64,000 nucleotides of DNA from the NCBI GenBank assembly GCA_963785745.1, contig CAWAWR010000016.1, positions 186,001 to 250,000 on the forward strand. The letters are read 5' to 3'. How positions within the stretch are numbered: position 1 is the first letter of the stretch; each line of letters opens with the position of its first letter. The notes below the pieces were generated by a model, which made no database searches, was not told the origin of the DNA, and was given only the letters and a program-made list of their open reading frames with translations. The translations under genes and the position numbers were made by a program. Shown piece by piece: positions 54,374 through 62,216 of the stretch. This stretch comes from VAZQ01 sp963785745 (lineage in GTDB: Bacteria > Pseudomonadota > Alphaproteobacteria > Rhizobiales > Xanthobacteraceae).

Positions 54374-54826
54374 TTACTGCGTCAATGCCGTTCGGGCATC
54401 GGTCTTGATGCGCTCGACCATCGAGCGGAATCCGTTCGATCGCTGCGGCGTCAAATGCTCGCGCAGGCCCAGCCGGTCGAACAGCGCGACCGCATCGGTC
54501 GCGAGGATCTCCTTGGCGGGCCGGCCCGAATAGGTCGCGAGCAGGATGGCAATCAGCCCCTTCACGATATGCGCGTCGCTGTCGCCGACGAAGGATAGGA
54601 CCGGCCCGCCCGCACCGTCCGGCTGGACCGTGGTCGCGAGCCAGACCTGGCTGGCGCAGCCCTGCACCTTGTTACGATCATTGCGATCGCGCTCATCGAG
54701 CGGGCTAAGCTTGCGGCCGAGCTCGATCACATAGCGGTAGCGGTCGTCCCAGTCGTCGAGCAACGAGAAGTCGTCGACGATGGCGTCGATAGGAGTGGCT
54801 GTGGTGGCCGCGCGCGCGTCTGTCAT
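54374..54826 (-). CDS. sufE: SufE-family Fe-S cluster assembly sulfur acceptor
   Basis: 150 residues. 'DDFSLLDDWDDRYRYVIELG', 'NDRNKVQGCASQVWLATTVQ' with the sulfur-accepting Cys, and 'LREHLTPQRSNGFRSMVERI' are the SufE marks. SufE takes sulfur from the cysteine desulfurase SufS. No suf operon is next to it here, which is common for the stand-alone alphaproteobacterial copy. ATG 54826 is chosen over a longer frame whose leader is not conserved. Confidence 0.94.
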   Translation of the reverse strand: MTDARAATTATPIDAIVDDFSLLDDWDDRYRYVIELGRKLSPLDERDRNDRNKVQGCASQVWLATTVQPDGAGGPVLSFVGDSDAHIVKGLIAILLATYSGRPAKEILATDAVALFDRLGLREHLTPQRSNGFRSMVERIKTDARTALTQ

Positions 54827-54896
54827 GCGGACTATATAGGCGAGAAGCGCCGCCGAAACCACGGCGCCGGCAACGGAATTTGGAGCAAATCTGACG

Positions 54897-55298
54897 TCAG
54901 CCGCGGGCGTTGTTGCGCGCTTGCGGGCCGCGCCAAGGCGGCGAAAGATCGTCGGGACGCAGCGTGTGCTGCGACGGCTTCACCGTCGGCAGCGGCACCG
55001 AGCCGGTGGACTGCGCGGCAACGGACTCGTCGTTGCCAAACCGTTCCTGCAGGAATTCGTAGAGCATTTTTGCGCCGACTTGCGCGCGCTGCCCGAGCGT
55101 CATTGCCGTTTGCGAGCCGACCTCGCAAACCGTGGGCTGCCGCGCGCAGAATTGGTGCATGTCGGAAACGGCGGCCTTCGCCGCCGAGAAGGCCTCGCCC
55201 GCGCTGACCTGCGATTTCGGCAAAGGCTCGGAACCGCCGGTCGGCAGCAAGACCAGAACAACGCCAAGCCAGAACGCCACCCGCAACAGGAACCACAT
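54897..55298 (-). CDS. DUF5330-like exported protein
   Basis: 133 residues. A single N-terminal hydrophobic segment ('FLLRVAFWLGVVLVLLP', residues 3-19) is followed by 'VSAGEAFSAAKAAVSDMHQF', 'CARQPTVCEVGSQTAMTLGQ' with two Cys probably forming a disulfide, and 'AKMLYEFLQERFG', then a Pro/Arg-rich tail. This matches a Rhizobiales-specific family of unknown function. It is anchored or exported. Divergent from the histidine kinase gene across a 400-nt gap. Confidence 0.82.
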   Translation of the reverse strand: MWFLLRVAFWLGVVLVLLPTGGSEPLPKSQVSAGEAFSAAKAAVSDMHQFCARQPTVCEVGSQTAMTLGQRAQVGAKMLYEFLQERFGNDESVAAQSTGSVPLPTVKPSQHTLRPDDLSPPWRGPQARNNARG

Positions 55299-55397
55299 GA
55301 CCCCAAGCCCTGCTTCCCCGCGGCCTTTTTCTGCCGCTTTGGGAGGATGCTACCAGGAACGCTTGAAAGTGCCGTTCGCTGCATACCGCAGTTTTTG

Positions 55398-55420
55398 TTC
55401 AAATTTTCAGACAATTTGAA
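55398..55420. promoter_or_regulatory. TTCAAATT-N7-AATTTGAA dyad
   Basis: A perfect 8-bp A/T-rich inverted repeat lies in the gap between the DUF5330-like gene and the divergent kinase gene, 100 nt upstream of the former. Operator-like; it could also be a MucR target. The remainder of the 55299-55698 gap shows only the CtrA-like site at 55627. Confidence 0.35.
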
Positions 55421-55626
55421 TGATCGGCGTGCCATCGCGTTAATCCAAGGCGGCATGGTTCGGTTCCACCGGCATAAGTCGAGCTCCAACCCGCCGGTAT
55501 CCACCCGCAGCCGGCAGTCCGCCGCGCCGGATGGAAACCGATCGTTCACCATCCCGGCAAAATCGCCCCGGCATCCCGGTCGAACGAGCGTGCTCCAGGG
55601 ACCGATAAAACTGCAAAGCCCGTACC

Positions 55627-55641
55627 TTAGCGTTCGCTTAA
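55627..55641 (+). promoter_or_regulatory. Near-consensus CtrA box TTAG-N7-TTAA
   Basis: The CtrA consensus is TTAA-N7-TTAA; this has one mismatch and exact spacing, 58 nt before the probable kinase start at 55699. An identical half-site pattern occurs at 59929-59943. Inferred. Confidence 0.4.
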
Positions 55642-55698
55642 GCGGGTTCTGACACGATCCGGCGCTCCAACCAGGGGAGCGCGTCTGCAACGCCAGAC

Positions 55699-57529
55699 GT
55701 GCCAGGGTACGTGGTCTCCTTCGCAGCGGTTCGCGAGTATATCGAACTCGCTCATACATCCGTCCGCCCAGCAGGACGCGCTCACGTCGTCGCGTCATCG
55801 CGCGTTCATCGCACCGCGGCTTCTGGGCAGCCTGGTGGCGCTGGCCGCGTTCCCGATCTATCTCAGCCTGCGCGGCGTCCCGAGCCTGCTCGAAGTGATC
55901 GTGTTCGCATGGCTGATCGCGCCGATTCTGATCGCCTATTTCCTTTCCCGCACCGGCCAGTATGAGAGCGCGCATGTGCTCTCCTCGCTCGCGCTCACCG
56001 GACTTGTAACCACGGTCGCGGCCGAGACCGGCGGCATCGGCTCGTTTGCCGCGATCTGGCTCGTCATAGTTCCGCTGGAAGCAGCGCTCTCGGCTTCGCG
56101 CCGCGTGGTCGCGGTGGCGTCGACGTTTGCGATCTGTGCCGCCGGCTTCTTGCTGCTCATGGGTCATCTCGGCCTGCTGCCGCCGGCGGTGCCGCTCGAA
56201 CAGGAGCGGGCCGCGCTGGCCGCGCTCGGCATCATCTCCGCTTCGCTCTATGCGACGGGTCTGGCGCTCGGCGCCGAGTCGCTCGCGCGCACGAGCTTCT
56301 GGCTGCTCTATGCGGAGGAGGACCGCTATCGTCTCCTCGCTCGCAACATGTCCGACGTCATCACGCGCCACGCCAAGAACGGCACGGTCCAGTTTGCGTC
56401 TCCGGCGGCCGAGCCGCTGTTCGGCGCCACGGTGAAGGAGCTGCTCGGACATGGCTTGTTCGAGCGCGTGCATGTCGCGGACCGCCCGGCCTATCTCACG
56501 GCACTGGCGGATTCGGCGGTGCGCGGCGAAAACCGCTCGGTCGAATTCCGCGTGCGCCACGCGACGCCCGAAGGTCCTTCGGGGAAATTCATCTGGATCG
56601 AAATGCGCTGTCGTGCGGTCGATCAAACGATCGGTGACGGAACTTCCGAACGTGAGGTGGTGGCGGTTATGCGCGACATCACCCGGCGGAAGGAACAGGA
56701 AGCTGCGCTGGAGGAAGCCCGCGCCGAGGCCGATCGCGCGAACGCCGCCAAGAGCCGGTTCCTTGCGACCATGAGTCACGAGCTGCGTACGCCGCTCAAC
56801 GCCATCATCGGTTTCTCCGAGATGCTGACGAAAGAAGGCTCGCTGATGATCGACGCCAAGCGGCGTCAAGACTACGCGCACCTGATCAACGATTCCGGTC
56901 ACCATCTCCTGTCGGTGGTGAACGGCATCCTCGACATGTCGAAGATCGAGTCCGGCAATTTCGAGATCACGCCGGAGCCGTTCGCGCCTCGCCAGGTGAT
57001 CGAGGAATGCTGTGGATTGCTCGCTTACAAAGCGGGCGAGATGGGAATCGATCTGGCCGCGGATCTTCCCGAAGGCCTGCCGGACATGGTCGCCGACAAG
57101 CGTTCGCTGCACCAGATCATGCTCAATCTGGTATCCAACGCCATCAAGTTCACCAAGCGCGGCGGCAAGATCACCGTGCGTGCGCGGTCGGATGCGGCAA
57201 GCATCGCGGTGGTCGTCGAGGACACCGGTGTCGGCATCGGAGCCGAGGATTTGCCGCGCATCGGCGATCCGTTCTTCCAGGCCCGTTCCTCCTATGACCG
57301 GCGGCACGACGGCACCGGCCTTGGTCTCTCGATCGTGAAGGGCCTGCTGGGCTTGCACGGCGGCCAGATCGAGATCGCGAGCAAGCTGGGCGAGGGCACC
57401 CGTGTCACCATCAGGCTGCCCTTGGACTGCGAGACAGTCCGCAAGCGTGGTGAGACCGTGTCCATTGGCCGGCAGCCAAGCCCGGACATCGAAGAAAAGT
57501 CAGACAACCGCGTGAGGGTCAGTGCGTAG
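55699..57529 (+). CDS. PAS sensor histidine kinase (PleC/DivJ-like group), one-base frameshift at 55744-55749
   Basis: The long frame begins at GTG 55835, but conserved sequence extends upstream in that frame ('HPSAQQDALTSSRHRAFIAP') and, before an extra base in GAACTC, in another frame ('FAAVREYI'). GACTC would join them as Arg-Glu-Tyr-Ile-Asp-Ser-Leu. The protein has four to six membrane helices (about 45-190), a PAS domain ('YRLLARNMSDVITRHAKNGT'), HisKA ('FLATMSHELRTPLNAIIGFS', His acceptor) and HATPase ('NLVSNAIKFTKRGG', 'VEDTGVGIG', 'GTGLGLSIVKGLLGLHGG'). Cell-cycle involvement is inferred from similarity. The next gene starts at the stop. Confidence 0.88.
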
Positions 57530-57539
57530 CAAAGGTCGG

Positions 57540-58334
57540 ATGGAACGTGACGCCGTTGCCGTTGATCGGCCGAGCATGCTGGAGGCGCTCGGCTGGAGCA
57601 GCCGCGACGCCGTGGGTTTCGCCGTTGCGGCATCCGCCGCCATTCTGATTCTGGTCAATACGCTGTTTTTGCAACCAGGCCCGCATCCGGCGCCGATGGT
57701 CAAAAGCAGTATCGCCGTCATCACCGCGCCGGCTCCCACGCTGGCGGGGACGGGCGCCAACGTGCCGCGCCCGCGATCGGGCGAGCCCAAGGCCGAGCAG
57801 GCCAAGGCTGCGCCGGCATCGGTTGCGTCGATACCGACCGCACCGGCAACACCGGTGCCTGCCGCCCGTCCGAGTATGGCCGTGGTGGCCGACATCCAGC
57901 GCGAACTGTCGCGCCGCGGCTTCTACGACGGCGTCGTCGACGGACGCTACGGTCCCCGGACCGACGCATCGATCCGCGATTTCGAGCAGACGGCGGGCCT
58001 GAAGCCGAGCACCGAGCCTAACGAGGCGCTGTTGCGCGCGATCCAGCGTTCGCTGATCCGCTCGCGACCGCCCGTGCGTCCGCCCGCGCCGATACCGCAG
58101 GCCAAGCCGGACCCGATCGCCGAGCTGATCGCGCCGTCGAAGCAGGTGATCGCGGTGCAGCGGGCGCTGTCGGAATTCGGCTACGGACAGATCAAGCCGA
58201 CCGGAATCGTCGATCCGGAGACGCAGTCCGCGATCCAGAAGTTCGAACGCGAACGCAAGCTCCCGGTCACCGGCCAGCTGTCGCACCGCGTCGTGCGCGA
58301 ACTCGCTTCGATCACCGGCCGGCCGCTGGAATAA
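57540..58334 (+). CDS. Membrane-anchored protein with two peptidoglycan-binding domains
   Basis: 264 residues. One N-terminal membrane segment ('VGFAVAASAAILILVNTLFL', about 25-44) is followed by an Ala/Pro linker and two PG_binding_1 domains: 'IQRELSRRGFYDGVVDGRYG' with 'TDASIRDFEQTAGLKPS', and 'VQRALSEFGYGQIKPTGIVD' with 'TQSAIQKFERERKLPVTGQL'. It is predicted to link the inner membrane to peptidoglycan. No catalytic domain. ATG 57540 follows AAAGG, 10 nt after the kinase stop; GTG 57522 overlapping the kinase end is possible. Co-transcription with the kinase is likely. Confidence 0.88.
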   Translation: MERDAVAVDRPSMLEALGWSSRDAVGFAVAASAAILILVNTLFLQPGPHPAPMVKSSIAVITAPAPTLAGTGANVPRPRSGEPKAEQAKAAPASVASIPTAPATPVPAARPSMAVVADIQRELSRRGFYDGVVDGRYGPRTDASIRDFEQTAGLKPSTEPNEALLRAIQRSLIRSRPPVRPPAPIPQAKPDPIAELIAPSKQVIAVQRALSEFGYGQIKPTGIVDPETQSAIQKFERERKLPVTGQLSHRVVRELASITGRPLE

Positions 58335-58365
58335 CCGGCACCGAACCTGTATCTCTCATCGGGCG

Positions 58366-58394
58366 CTAGTGTTGCGGACTTCTGAACCGCCACA
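58366..58394. repeat. Remnant of a CTAG-type palindrome, element E
   Basis: CTAGTGT is directly followed by TGCGGACTTCTGAACCGCCA and CAC, which equals the inner-to-outer order of the right arm of element A. Most of the left arm and loop are missing, so it looks like a deleted copy. It lies 16 nt before the DUF1491 gene. Confidence 0.6.
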
Positions 58395-58409
58395 CGCGCG
58401 GAGCGACCG

Positions 58410-58757
58410 ATGCGTCTGAAATCCGCGATCTGGGTGGCGGCTTATATCCGCCGTTGCAACGGCGAGGGAGCCTTTGCGGTGGTGCGCCGGCGCGGCGCCG
58501 AGGATGCCGGCGCGATTTTCATCAAGCTCAACCGCCTCGACGGCACCGCCGAGCTGTTCGCGCCCGCGCCGCAGACTGCATTCGACGACGCGCGCCCCGC
58601 CGATCGGGCCTTCAGCCGGTCGTTCGGCAAGGAGCCGGTGCCCGATCAGAAGGTCGAAGACAAGCTCGCCAAGGAGAGCCGCTTCGACCCCGATGTCTGG
58701 ATCGTCGAAGTCGAGGATCGCGCCGGGCGTCATTTCATCGAGAACGTCGTGGCGTAG
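58410..58757 (+). CDS. DUF1491 protein
   Basis: 115 residues. 'RLKSAIWVAAYIRRCNGEGA', 'AIFIKLNRLDGTAELFAPAP' and 'ESRFDPDVWIVEVEDRAGRH' match DUF1491, a small soluble alphaproteobacterial family of unknown function. The gene is complete. It converges with the DUF2336 gene (stops 11 nt apart). The upstream region is formed by palindrome remnant E. Confidence 0.9.
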   Translation: MRLKSAIWVAAYIRRCNGEGAFAVVRRRGAEDAGAIFIKLNRLDGTAELFAPAPQTAFDDARPADRAFSRSFGKEPVPDQKVEDKLAKESRFDPDVWIVEVEDRAGRHFIENVVA

Positions 58758-58767
58758 ACGCCGTGCG

Positions 58768-59874
58768 CTAGCGGCGCTCAGCCGTGGCCGCCGGGGCGAT
58801 CGGCAGTGGGTCGCGCTTGGGCGCCGGGACGCGCGCGCTTTCGGTCAGAGCACGGCGCGCCGTCTCGGCGGCTCCGGCGAACGCGCGAGTGTCGGCGCTC
58901 TTGCGGGCGGCAGGCGCCGCGGCCCGCATGATCGCAACCAGCCGGCGCGCCGCCTCCACGCTGATCTCGCGATAGAGCGCGGACAGTTCGTAGACCCGGT
59001 CGACCGACTGGCCGACCCGCGGGTTCATGAACAGCACGATGCGCTGCAGGACGTCGGCCGGCAGGCACATCGCCTTGGCGGCGACGACGATCGGCTCGCC
59101 CAGTTCGTCGTCCACGATGCGGCGCGACTGTTGATAGGAGATGCCGAGCGCGCGTTCGAGCTCGCGCATCACGGTTGCCGTGTTGTGCCGAAGCGCCGCC
59201 GTTTCCATCCGCCAGATGTCGGCCCGTTGCAGCGGCGCAGGCGCGTCGCCTGACGGCCAGTCCGAATAGTCGAGGCCGAGCAGGATGAGCCTGCGTTCCA
59301 TGCCACTGGCCGTGAAGAACAGTTCGCACAGTTCGAGCGCGCCGGAATCGTCGGCGGTCTCCGCAGGCGCTTCGTCGCTCTTGCTGACGGCGGGCGGTGC
59401 AATCGGTGGTGACACGGTCTGGGCGGCCGCTGCGATGGGCGCGGTTGGCCTGCTTGTCGTCGGCGTCGGTTCGGCGGCGCGCGCAGGCTTGCCGCGCCGC
59501 GCGAGAATGTCGGCATAGGAGACGCCGCGCTCCTGGACGATCGCCTCGCAATCCGCAGGCGTGAGGATCGGCGAATGCAGCAGAACCGGCTCGGCCACTT
59601 CAAGCACGTCGCGGGCGAGCTGCAGCACGATCGAGCGCGGCGCGCAGGCGTGCGGTGCGAGCCGCACCGAGACCGCCGCGCGCGTGGCGATGTCGGTCTC
59701 GTCGATCAGCCGCATCGCCAGTTCGGTGTAGCGCCGCTCCTCGTCCGGCGCGTGCACGGCGTTGCGCAGGTACTGGTCGGTGAGAACGCGCAGCAGCGTC
59801 GGCCTGATGTCGACGCCCTTGCGGTCGAGATCGAAGAGGCCCTCGAGGCCCGGTGGTGTGGCGATATTTACCAT
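58768..59874 (-). CDS. DUF2336 protein
   Basis: 368 residues. The N-terminal HEAT-like helical part has 'TELAMRLIDETDIATRAAVS' and 'APRSIVLQLARDVLEVAEPV'. A Pro/Ala-rich linker lies at about 125-185. The C-terminal DUF2336 part has 'LCELFFTASGMERRLILLGL' and 'RIVDDELGEPIVVAAKAMCL'. DUF2336 proteins are widespread in alphaproteobacteria, are often CtrA-linked and have no proven biochemical function. The divergent gap to 60009 contains a CtrA-like site. Confidence 0.85.
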   Translation of the reverse strand: MVNIATPPGLEGLFDLDRKGVDIRPTLLRVLTDQYLRNAVHAPDEERRYTELAMRLIDETDIATRAAVSVRLAPHACAPRSIVLQLARDVLEVAEPVLLHSPILTPADCEAIVQERGVSYADILARRGKPARAAEPTPTTSRPTAPIAAAAQTVSPPIAPPAVSKSDEAPAETADDSGALELCELFFTASGMERRLILLGLDYSDWPSGDAPAPLQRADIWRMETAALRHNTATVMRELERALGISYQQSRRIVDDELGEPIVVAAKAMCLPADVLQRIVLFMNPRVGQSVDRVYELSALYREISVEAARRLVAIMRAAAPAARKSADTRAFAGAAETARRALTESARVPAPKRDPLPIAPAATAERR

Positions 59875-59928
59875 CGTGCGACGCCCGGCAATGCCGCTCC
59901 CGTTTTCTCGAAAACTAGGGGCGTCGCG

Positions 59929-59943
59929 TTAGCAGACCGTTAA
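59929..59943. promoter_or_regulatory. Near-consensus CtrA box TTAG-N7-TTAA
   Basis: The spacing is exact, with one mismatch to TTAA-N7-TTAA. It lies between the divergent DUF2336 gene (55 nt) and the small gene at 60009 (66 nt). Inferred. Confidence 0.4.
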
Positions 59944-60008
59944 CCTTGCAGGTTTCTATTTGAGAGGATCGGACTGGGCGGGCCAGGAGGGCCCGGTTGG
60001 GGGTTGTA

Positions 60009-60221
60009 ATGGGGACTGTTGTTGAATTTCCCGAGCACGGGCGCAGTACGCGCGACGGGAGGCTGATCGGAATGCGGCCCGAATCGGCAACCGTGATCAT
60101 TCTTCCTGTGATTCGGATCGAGCGTTACAGCGACGAGCACGAGCCGGCTGAAGGCACCGCAAGCCGCAGCCAGCGTCGCCGCCGTCGTCGTCGGGCCTCC
60201 CGCAGCAAGGCCTCCGCCTGA
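60009..60221 (+). CDS. Small basic-tailed protein of unknown function
   Basis: 70 residues. 'MGTVVEFPEHGRSTRDGRLI' is followed by a short hydrophobic strand ('SATVIILPVIRIERY') and an Arg/Ser-rich tail with a run of eight arginines. Similar 'VVEFP' small proteins occur in Bradyrhizobium relatives. The tail suggests nucleic-acid or membrane-lipid binding, but this is unproven. A G-rich sequence (GGGGGTT) lies 4-10 nt before ATG 60009. It ends 11 nt before the next gene, so the two are probably co-transcribed. Confidence 0.65.
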   Translation: MGTVVEFPEHGRSTRDGRLIGMRPESATVIILPVIRIERYSDEHEPAEGTASRSQRRRRRRRASRSKASA

Positions 60222-60232
60222 AGGCTGATTTC

Positions 60233-61000
60233 ATGACACCCCGCCCGCGCTCGCTTCATGTGTCGCGCGGTCATGGGCGGGCAATCCCGCTCGTCCTGCT
60301 TCTTGCGGCGGCCTGCCTGTCCGGCGGCTGCGTGCTGAACGGCGATTTCGGACGCATCCGGCCCGAGATCGTCGGCGAGAACATGCACGACTGGGTCGGC
60401 CGTGACGCGGCGGTCGCGGTCGGCGGGCCGGTCTCCGAATTCCGCACCACCGATCAGGAGCGCGAGCTGCGCGACCGCGCCTATGCGCTGATCGAGCCGC
60501 CCTACAATCGCGGCCGCTGGGACAGCGTGTTCCGCGAATACGGTCTCGGCAACGATCCCAGAAATCCGACGCCGTTCGACCGCACCGAATATCTCTACAA
60601 GCTGCACAAGGTCTACCGGCGCTCGGAGGCGTCGGCCTATGCGCAGATCGTCACCGACGCCCGCAACGACGTCGACCGCCTGCAACCGTTCTTCGCCGTC
60701 GCCGCGCGCGTCACCGACATGGACCGCCGCCGCGCGATGAGCCTGCAGCATGTGTCGGACCTCAACATCCGCGAACGCGGCAATGCCGTCGCGCGCAACA
60801 AGGAGAACACCCTGATCGTTGCCTGGGTGTGCCAGGCGATGAAGGACCGTGTCGCATCCTATCGCTATGCGCTCGAGCGACTGGTGGTTGCGGTGCCGGC
60901 GTCGGAGGCGGCCGAGGCCGACCGGGGGGTGACGCTGCTGGCGACCCGGACCGGGCAGTATTGCGGGATCCGCGGCGGCACGGTGGCCGTGCGCGGATAG
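60233..61000 (+). CDS. Lipoprotein of unknown function
   Basis: 255 residues. The signal peptide ends in a lipobox, LSGGC (Cys at about residue 33). The mature part is helical, with 'ENMHDWVGRDAAVAVGGPVS', 'FDRTEYLYKLHKVYRRSEAS' and 'LNIRERGNAVARNKENTLIV', and two further Cys ('WVCQAM', 'QYCGIRGG') that could pair. Conserved in Rhizobiales as a hypothetical outer-membrane or periplasmic lipoprotein. Function unknown. It converges with the DUF1254 gene. Confidence 0.78.
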   Translation: MTPRPRSLHVSRGHGRAIPLVLLLAAACLSGGCVLNGDFGRIRPEIVGENMHDWVGRDAAVAVGGPVSEFRTTDQERELRDRAYALIEPPYNRGRWDSVFREYGLGNDPRNPTPFDRTEYLYKLHKVYRRSEASAYAQIVTDARNDVDRLQPFFAVAARVTDMDRRRAMSLQHVSDLNIRERGNAVARNKENTLIVAWVCQAMKDRVASYRYALERLVVAVPASEAAEADRGVTLLATRTGQYCGIRGGTVAVRG

Positions 61001-61028
61001 CGTCCTTCCGCTCGTCCCGGCGAATCTT

Positions 61029-61568
61029 CTACTGCGCGCATTTCGCGGCGGTGAGGGCGGTCTGCGCGGTCGGCATCAGGCCCGGCTCCGGCGCTAGCGC
61101 CTTGATCACGATCAGGCCGGTGAGGGTGGGCAACTCCACGATCAGCCGGTCGGCGGCGGTGACTTCCTCGTCGCCCGGCAGTTCGTTGCGCTGCTCGGTC
61201 GTCATCAGCTCGAGCTCGATCACGCGGCGGCCGGCGGCGCGATCGTTGATCGCGTAATAGGCGACGTCGTTCCGCGTGTAGAACGATACCGACGTGTAGG
61301 CCGGGCTCACCGGCACGGAAAACTTCAGCGGGCCGTTGGCGAGATCGTAGCGGCAGACCGCCATCGCAAAGGCGGGGTCGAGGAACGGCACCACCGATTT
61401 TTCCGGCGTCGGCGGCGGCACGGCGGTGACCGCGTTGACCGGCGCCACCGGCGACAGGCGCGAATAGGCGTCCTGGGTCGCGAGGTCGGGCAGCCACAGC
61501 ACGGTCGCGAGATGCACGATCCCGCCAAGCAGCACACCGCCGAGGAGCCAGAGCGCCAGCCGGATCAT
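61029..61568 (-). CDS. DUF1254-type exported protein
   Basis: 179 residues. One N-terminal membrane segment (residues 3-25) is followed by a beta-rich domain with 'DAYSRLSPVAPVNAVTAVPP', 'SPAYTSVSFYTRNDVAYYAI' and 'IVELPTLTGLIVIKALAP'. It corresponds to the DUF1254 half of the larger DUF1254-DUF1214 proteins. ATG 61568 overlaps the stop of the DUF1214 gene (ATGA), so the two halves are made from one coupled message and may form a complex. Function unknown. Confidence 0.82.
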   Translation of the reverse strand: MIRLALWLLGGVLLGGIVHLATVLWLPDLATQDAYSRLSPVAPVNAVTAVPPPTPEKSVVPFLDPAFAMAVCRYDLANGPLKFSVPVSPAYTSVSFYTRNDVAYYAINDRAAGRRVIELELMTTEQRNELPGDEEVTAADRLIVELPTLTGLIVIKALAPEPGLMPTAQTALTAAKCAQ

Positions 61569-62140
61569 GGGCAACCCATCCGCATGACTGACGGCATCGT
61601 CACCTCGCGGCCGCGCGTGGCGACGCCGATCGGCGTGTCGTAGAGCCGCAGCAGCAGGGTATAGCGCTCGACGCTGCCCGTCGGCAGCCAGTTGCCGGGG
61701 CGCGAGCGCGGCCCGACGGTGATCTCGAACGTGCCGTTGGCGCGCCGCACGATCTCATGGCTGGTGAAGCCGTGCCGCTGCACCGAATTGCGCACCAGCG
61801 CGCCGTCCGGATCATAGAGCGTGATGGTCCAATAGCGCGCCGGCGGCGTGATGCCGCTCACCACCACGTCGCAGCGGCCGTCGAGCGCCGCGCCCTTGTC
61901 GTCGTGGCGCGCCTGGAACGCGATGCCGTCGCCGGAGCCGACCGGAAGCTCGCCGGAGCGGGCGACCATGGCGCGCGCATAGGGATCGATGCCGGCGGTG
62001 CCGTGGCGCGGCCATGCCGTCCAGGCGCCGACCGAGAGGCCGCCAAAGGCCTGGCCCTGCGTCAGCGCGACCCAGGTCGTGCCGAGGCCGACCAGCGCCG
62101 CGACGCCGAGCGCAAACAATGTTCCGAGCAGTAATCTCAC
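61565..62140 (-). CDS. DUF1214-type exported protein
   Basis: 191 residues. An N-terminal membrane segment (residues 2-28, 'LGVAALVGLGTTWVALTQG') is followed by a jelly-roll-like domain with 'CDVVVSGITPPARYWTITLY', 'NSVQRHGFTSHEIVRRANGT' and 'GNWLPTGSVERYTLLLRLYD', the DUF1214 pattern. It precedes the DUF1254 gene with a 4-nt overlap. In other proteins both domains are fused in the order 1254-1214. It lies 76 nt downstream of pbp1A on the same strand. Confidence 0.85.
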   Translation of the reverse strand: MRLLLGTLFALGVAALVGLGTTWVALTQGQAFGGLSVGAWTAWPRHGTAGIDPYARAMVARSGELPVGSGDGIAFQARHDDKGAALDGRCDVVVSGITPPARYWTITLYDPDGALVRNSVQRHGFTSHEIVRRANGTFEITVGPRSRPGNWLPTGSVERYTLLLRLYDTPIGVATRGREVTMPSVMRMGCP

Positions 62141-62216
62141 GGTCGGTGGTCGTTATTGCGAGGGCACACTAACAGCCGCTTCAACGCGCGGCTACGTTCG
62201 CTTGATCGAGTGCGCG

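Noticed and set aside
55100..57358. 752-codon leftward open frame opposite the histidine kinase
   Set aside because: Antisense of a clear kinase; composition is His/Arg/Glu-rich with no recognisable fold.
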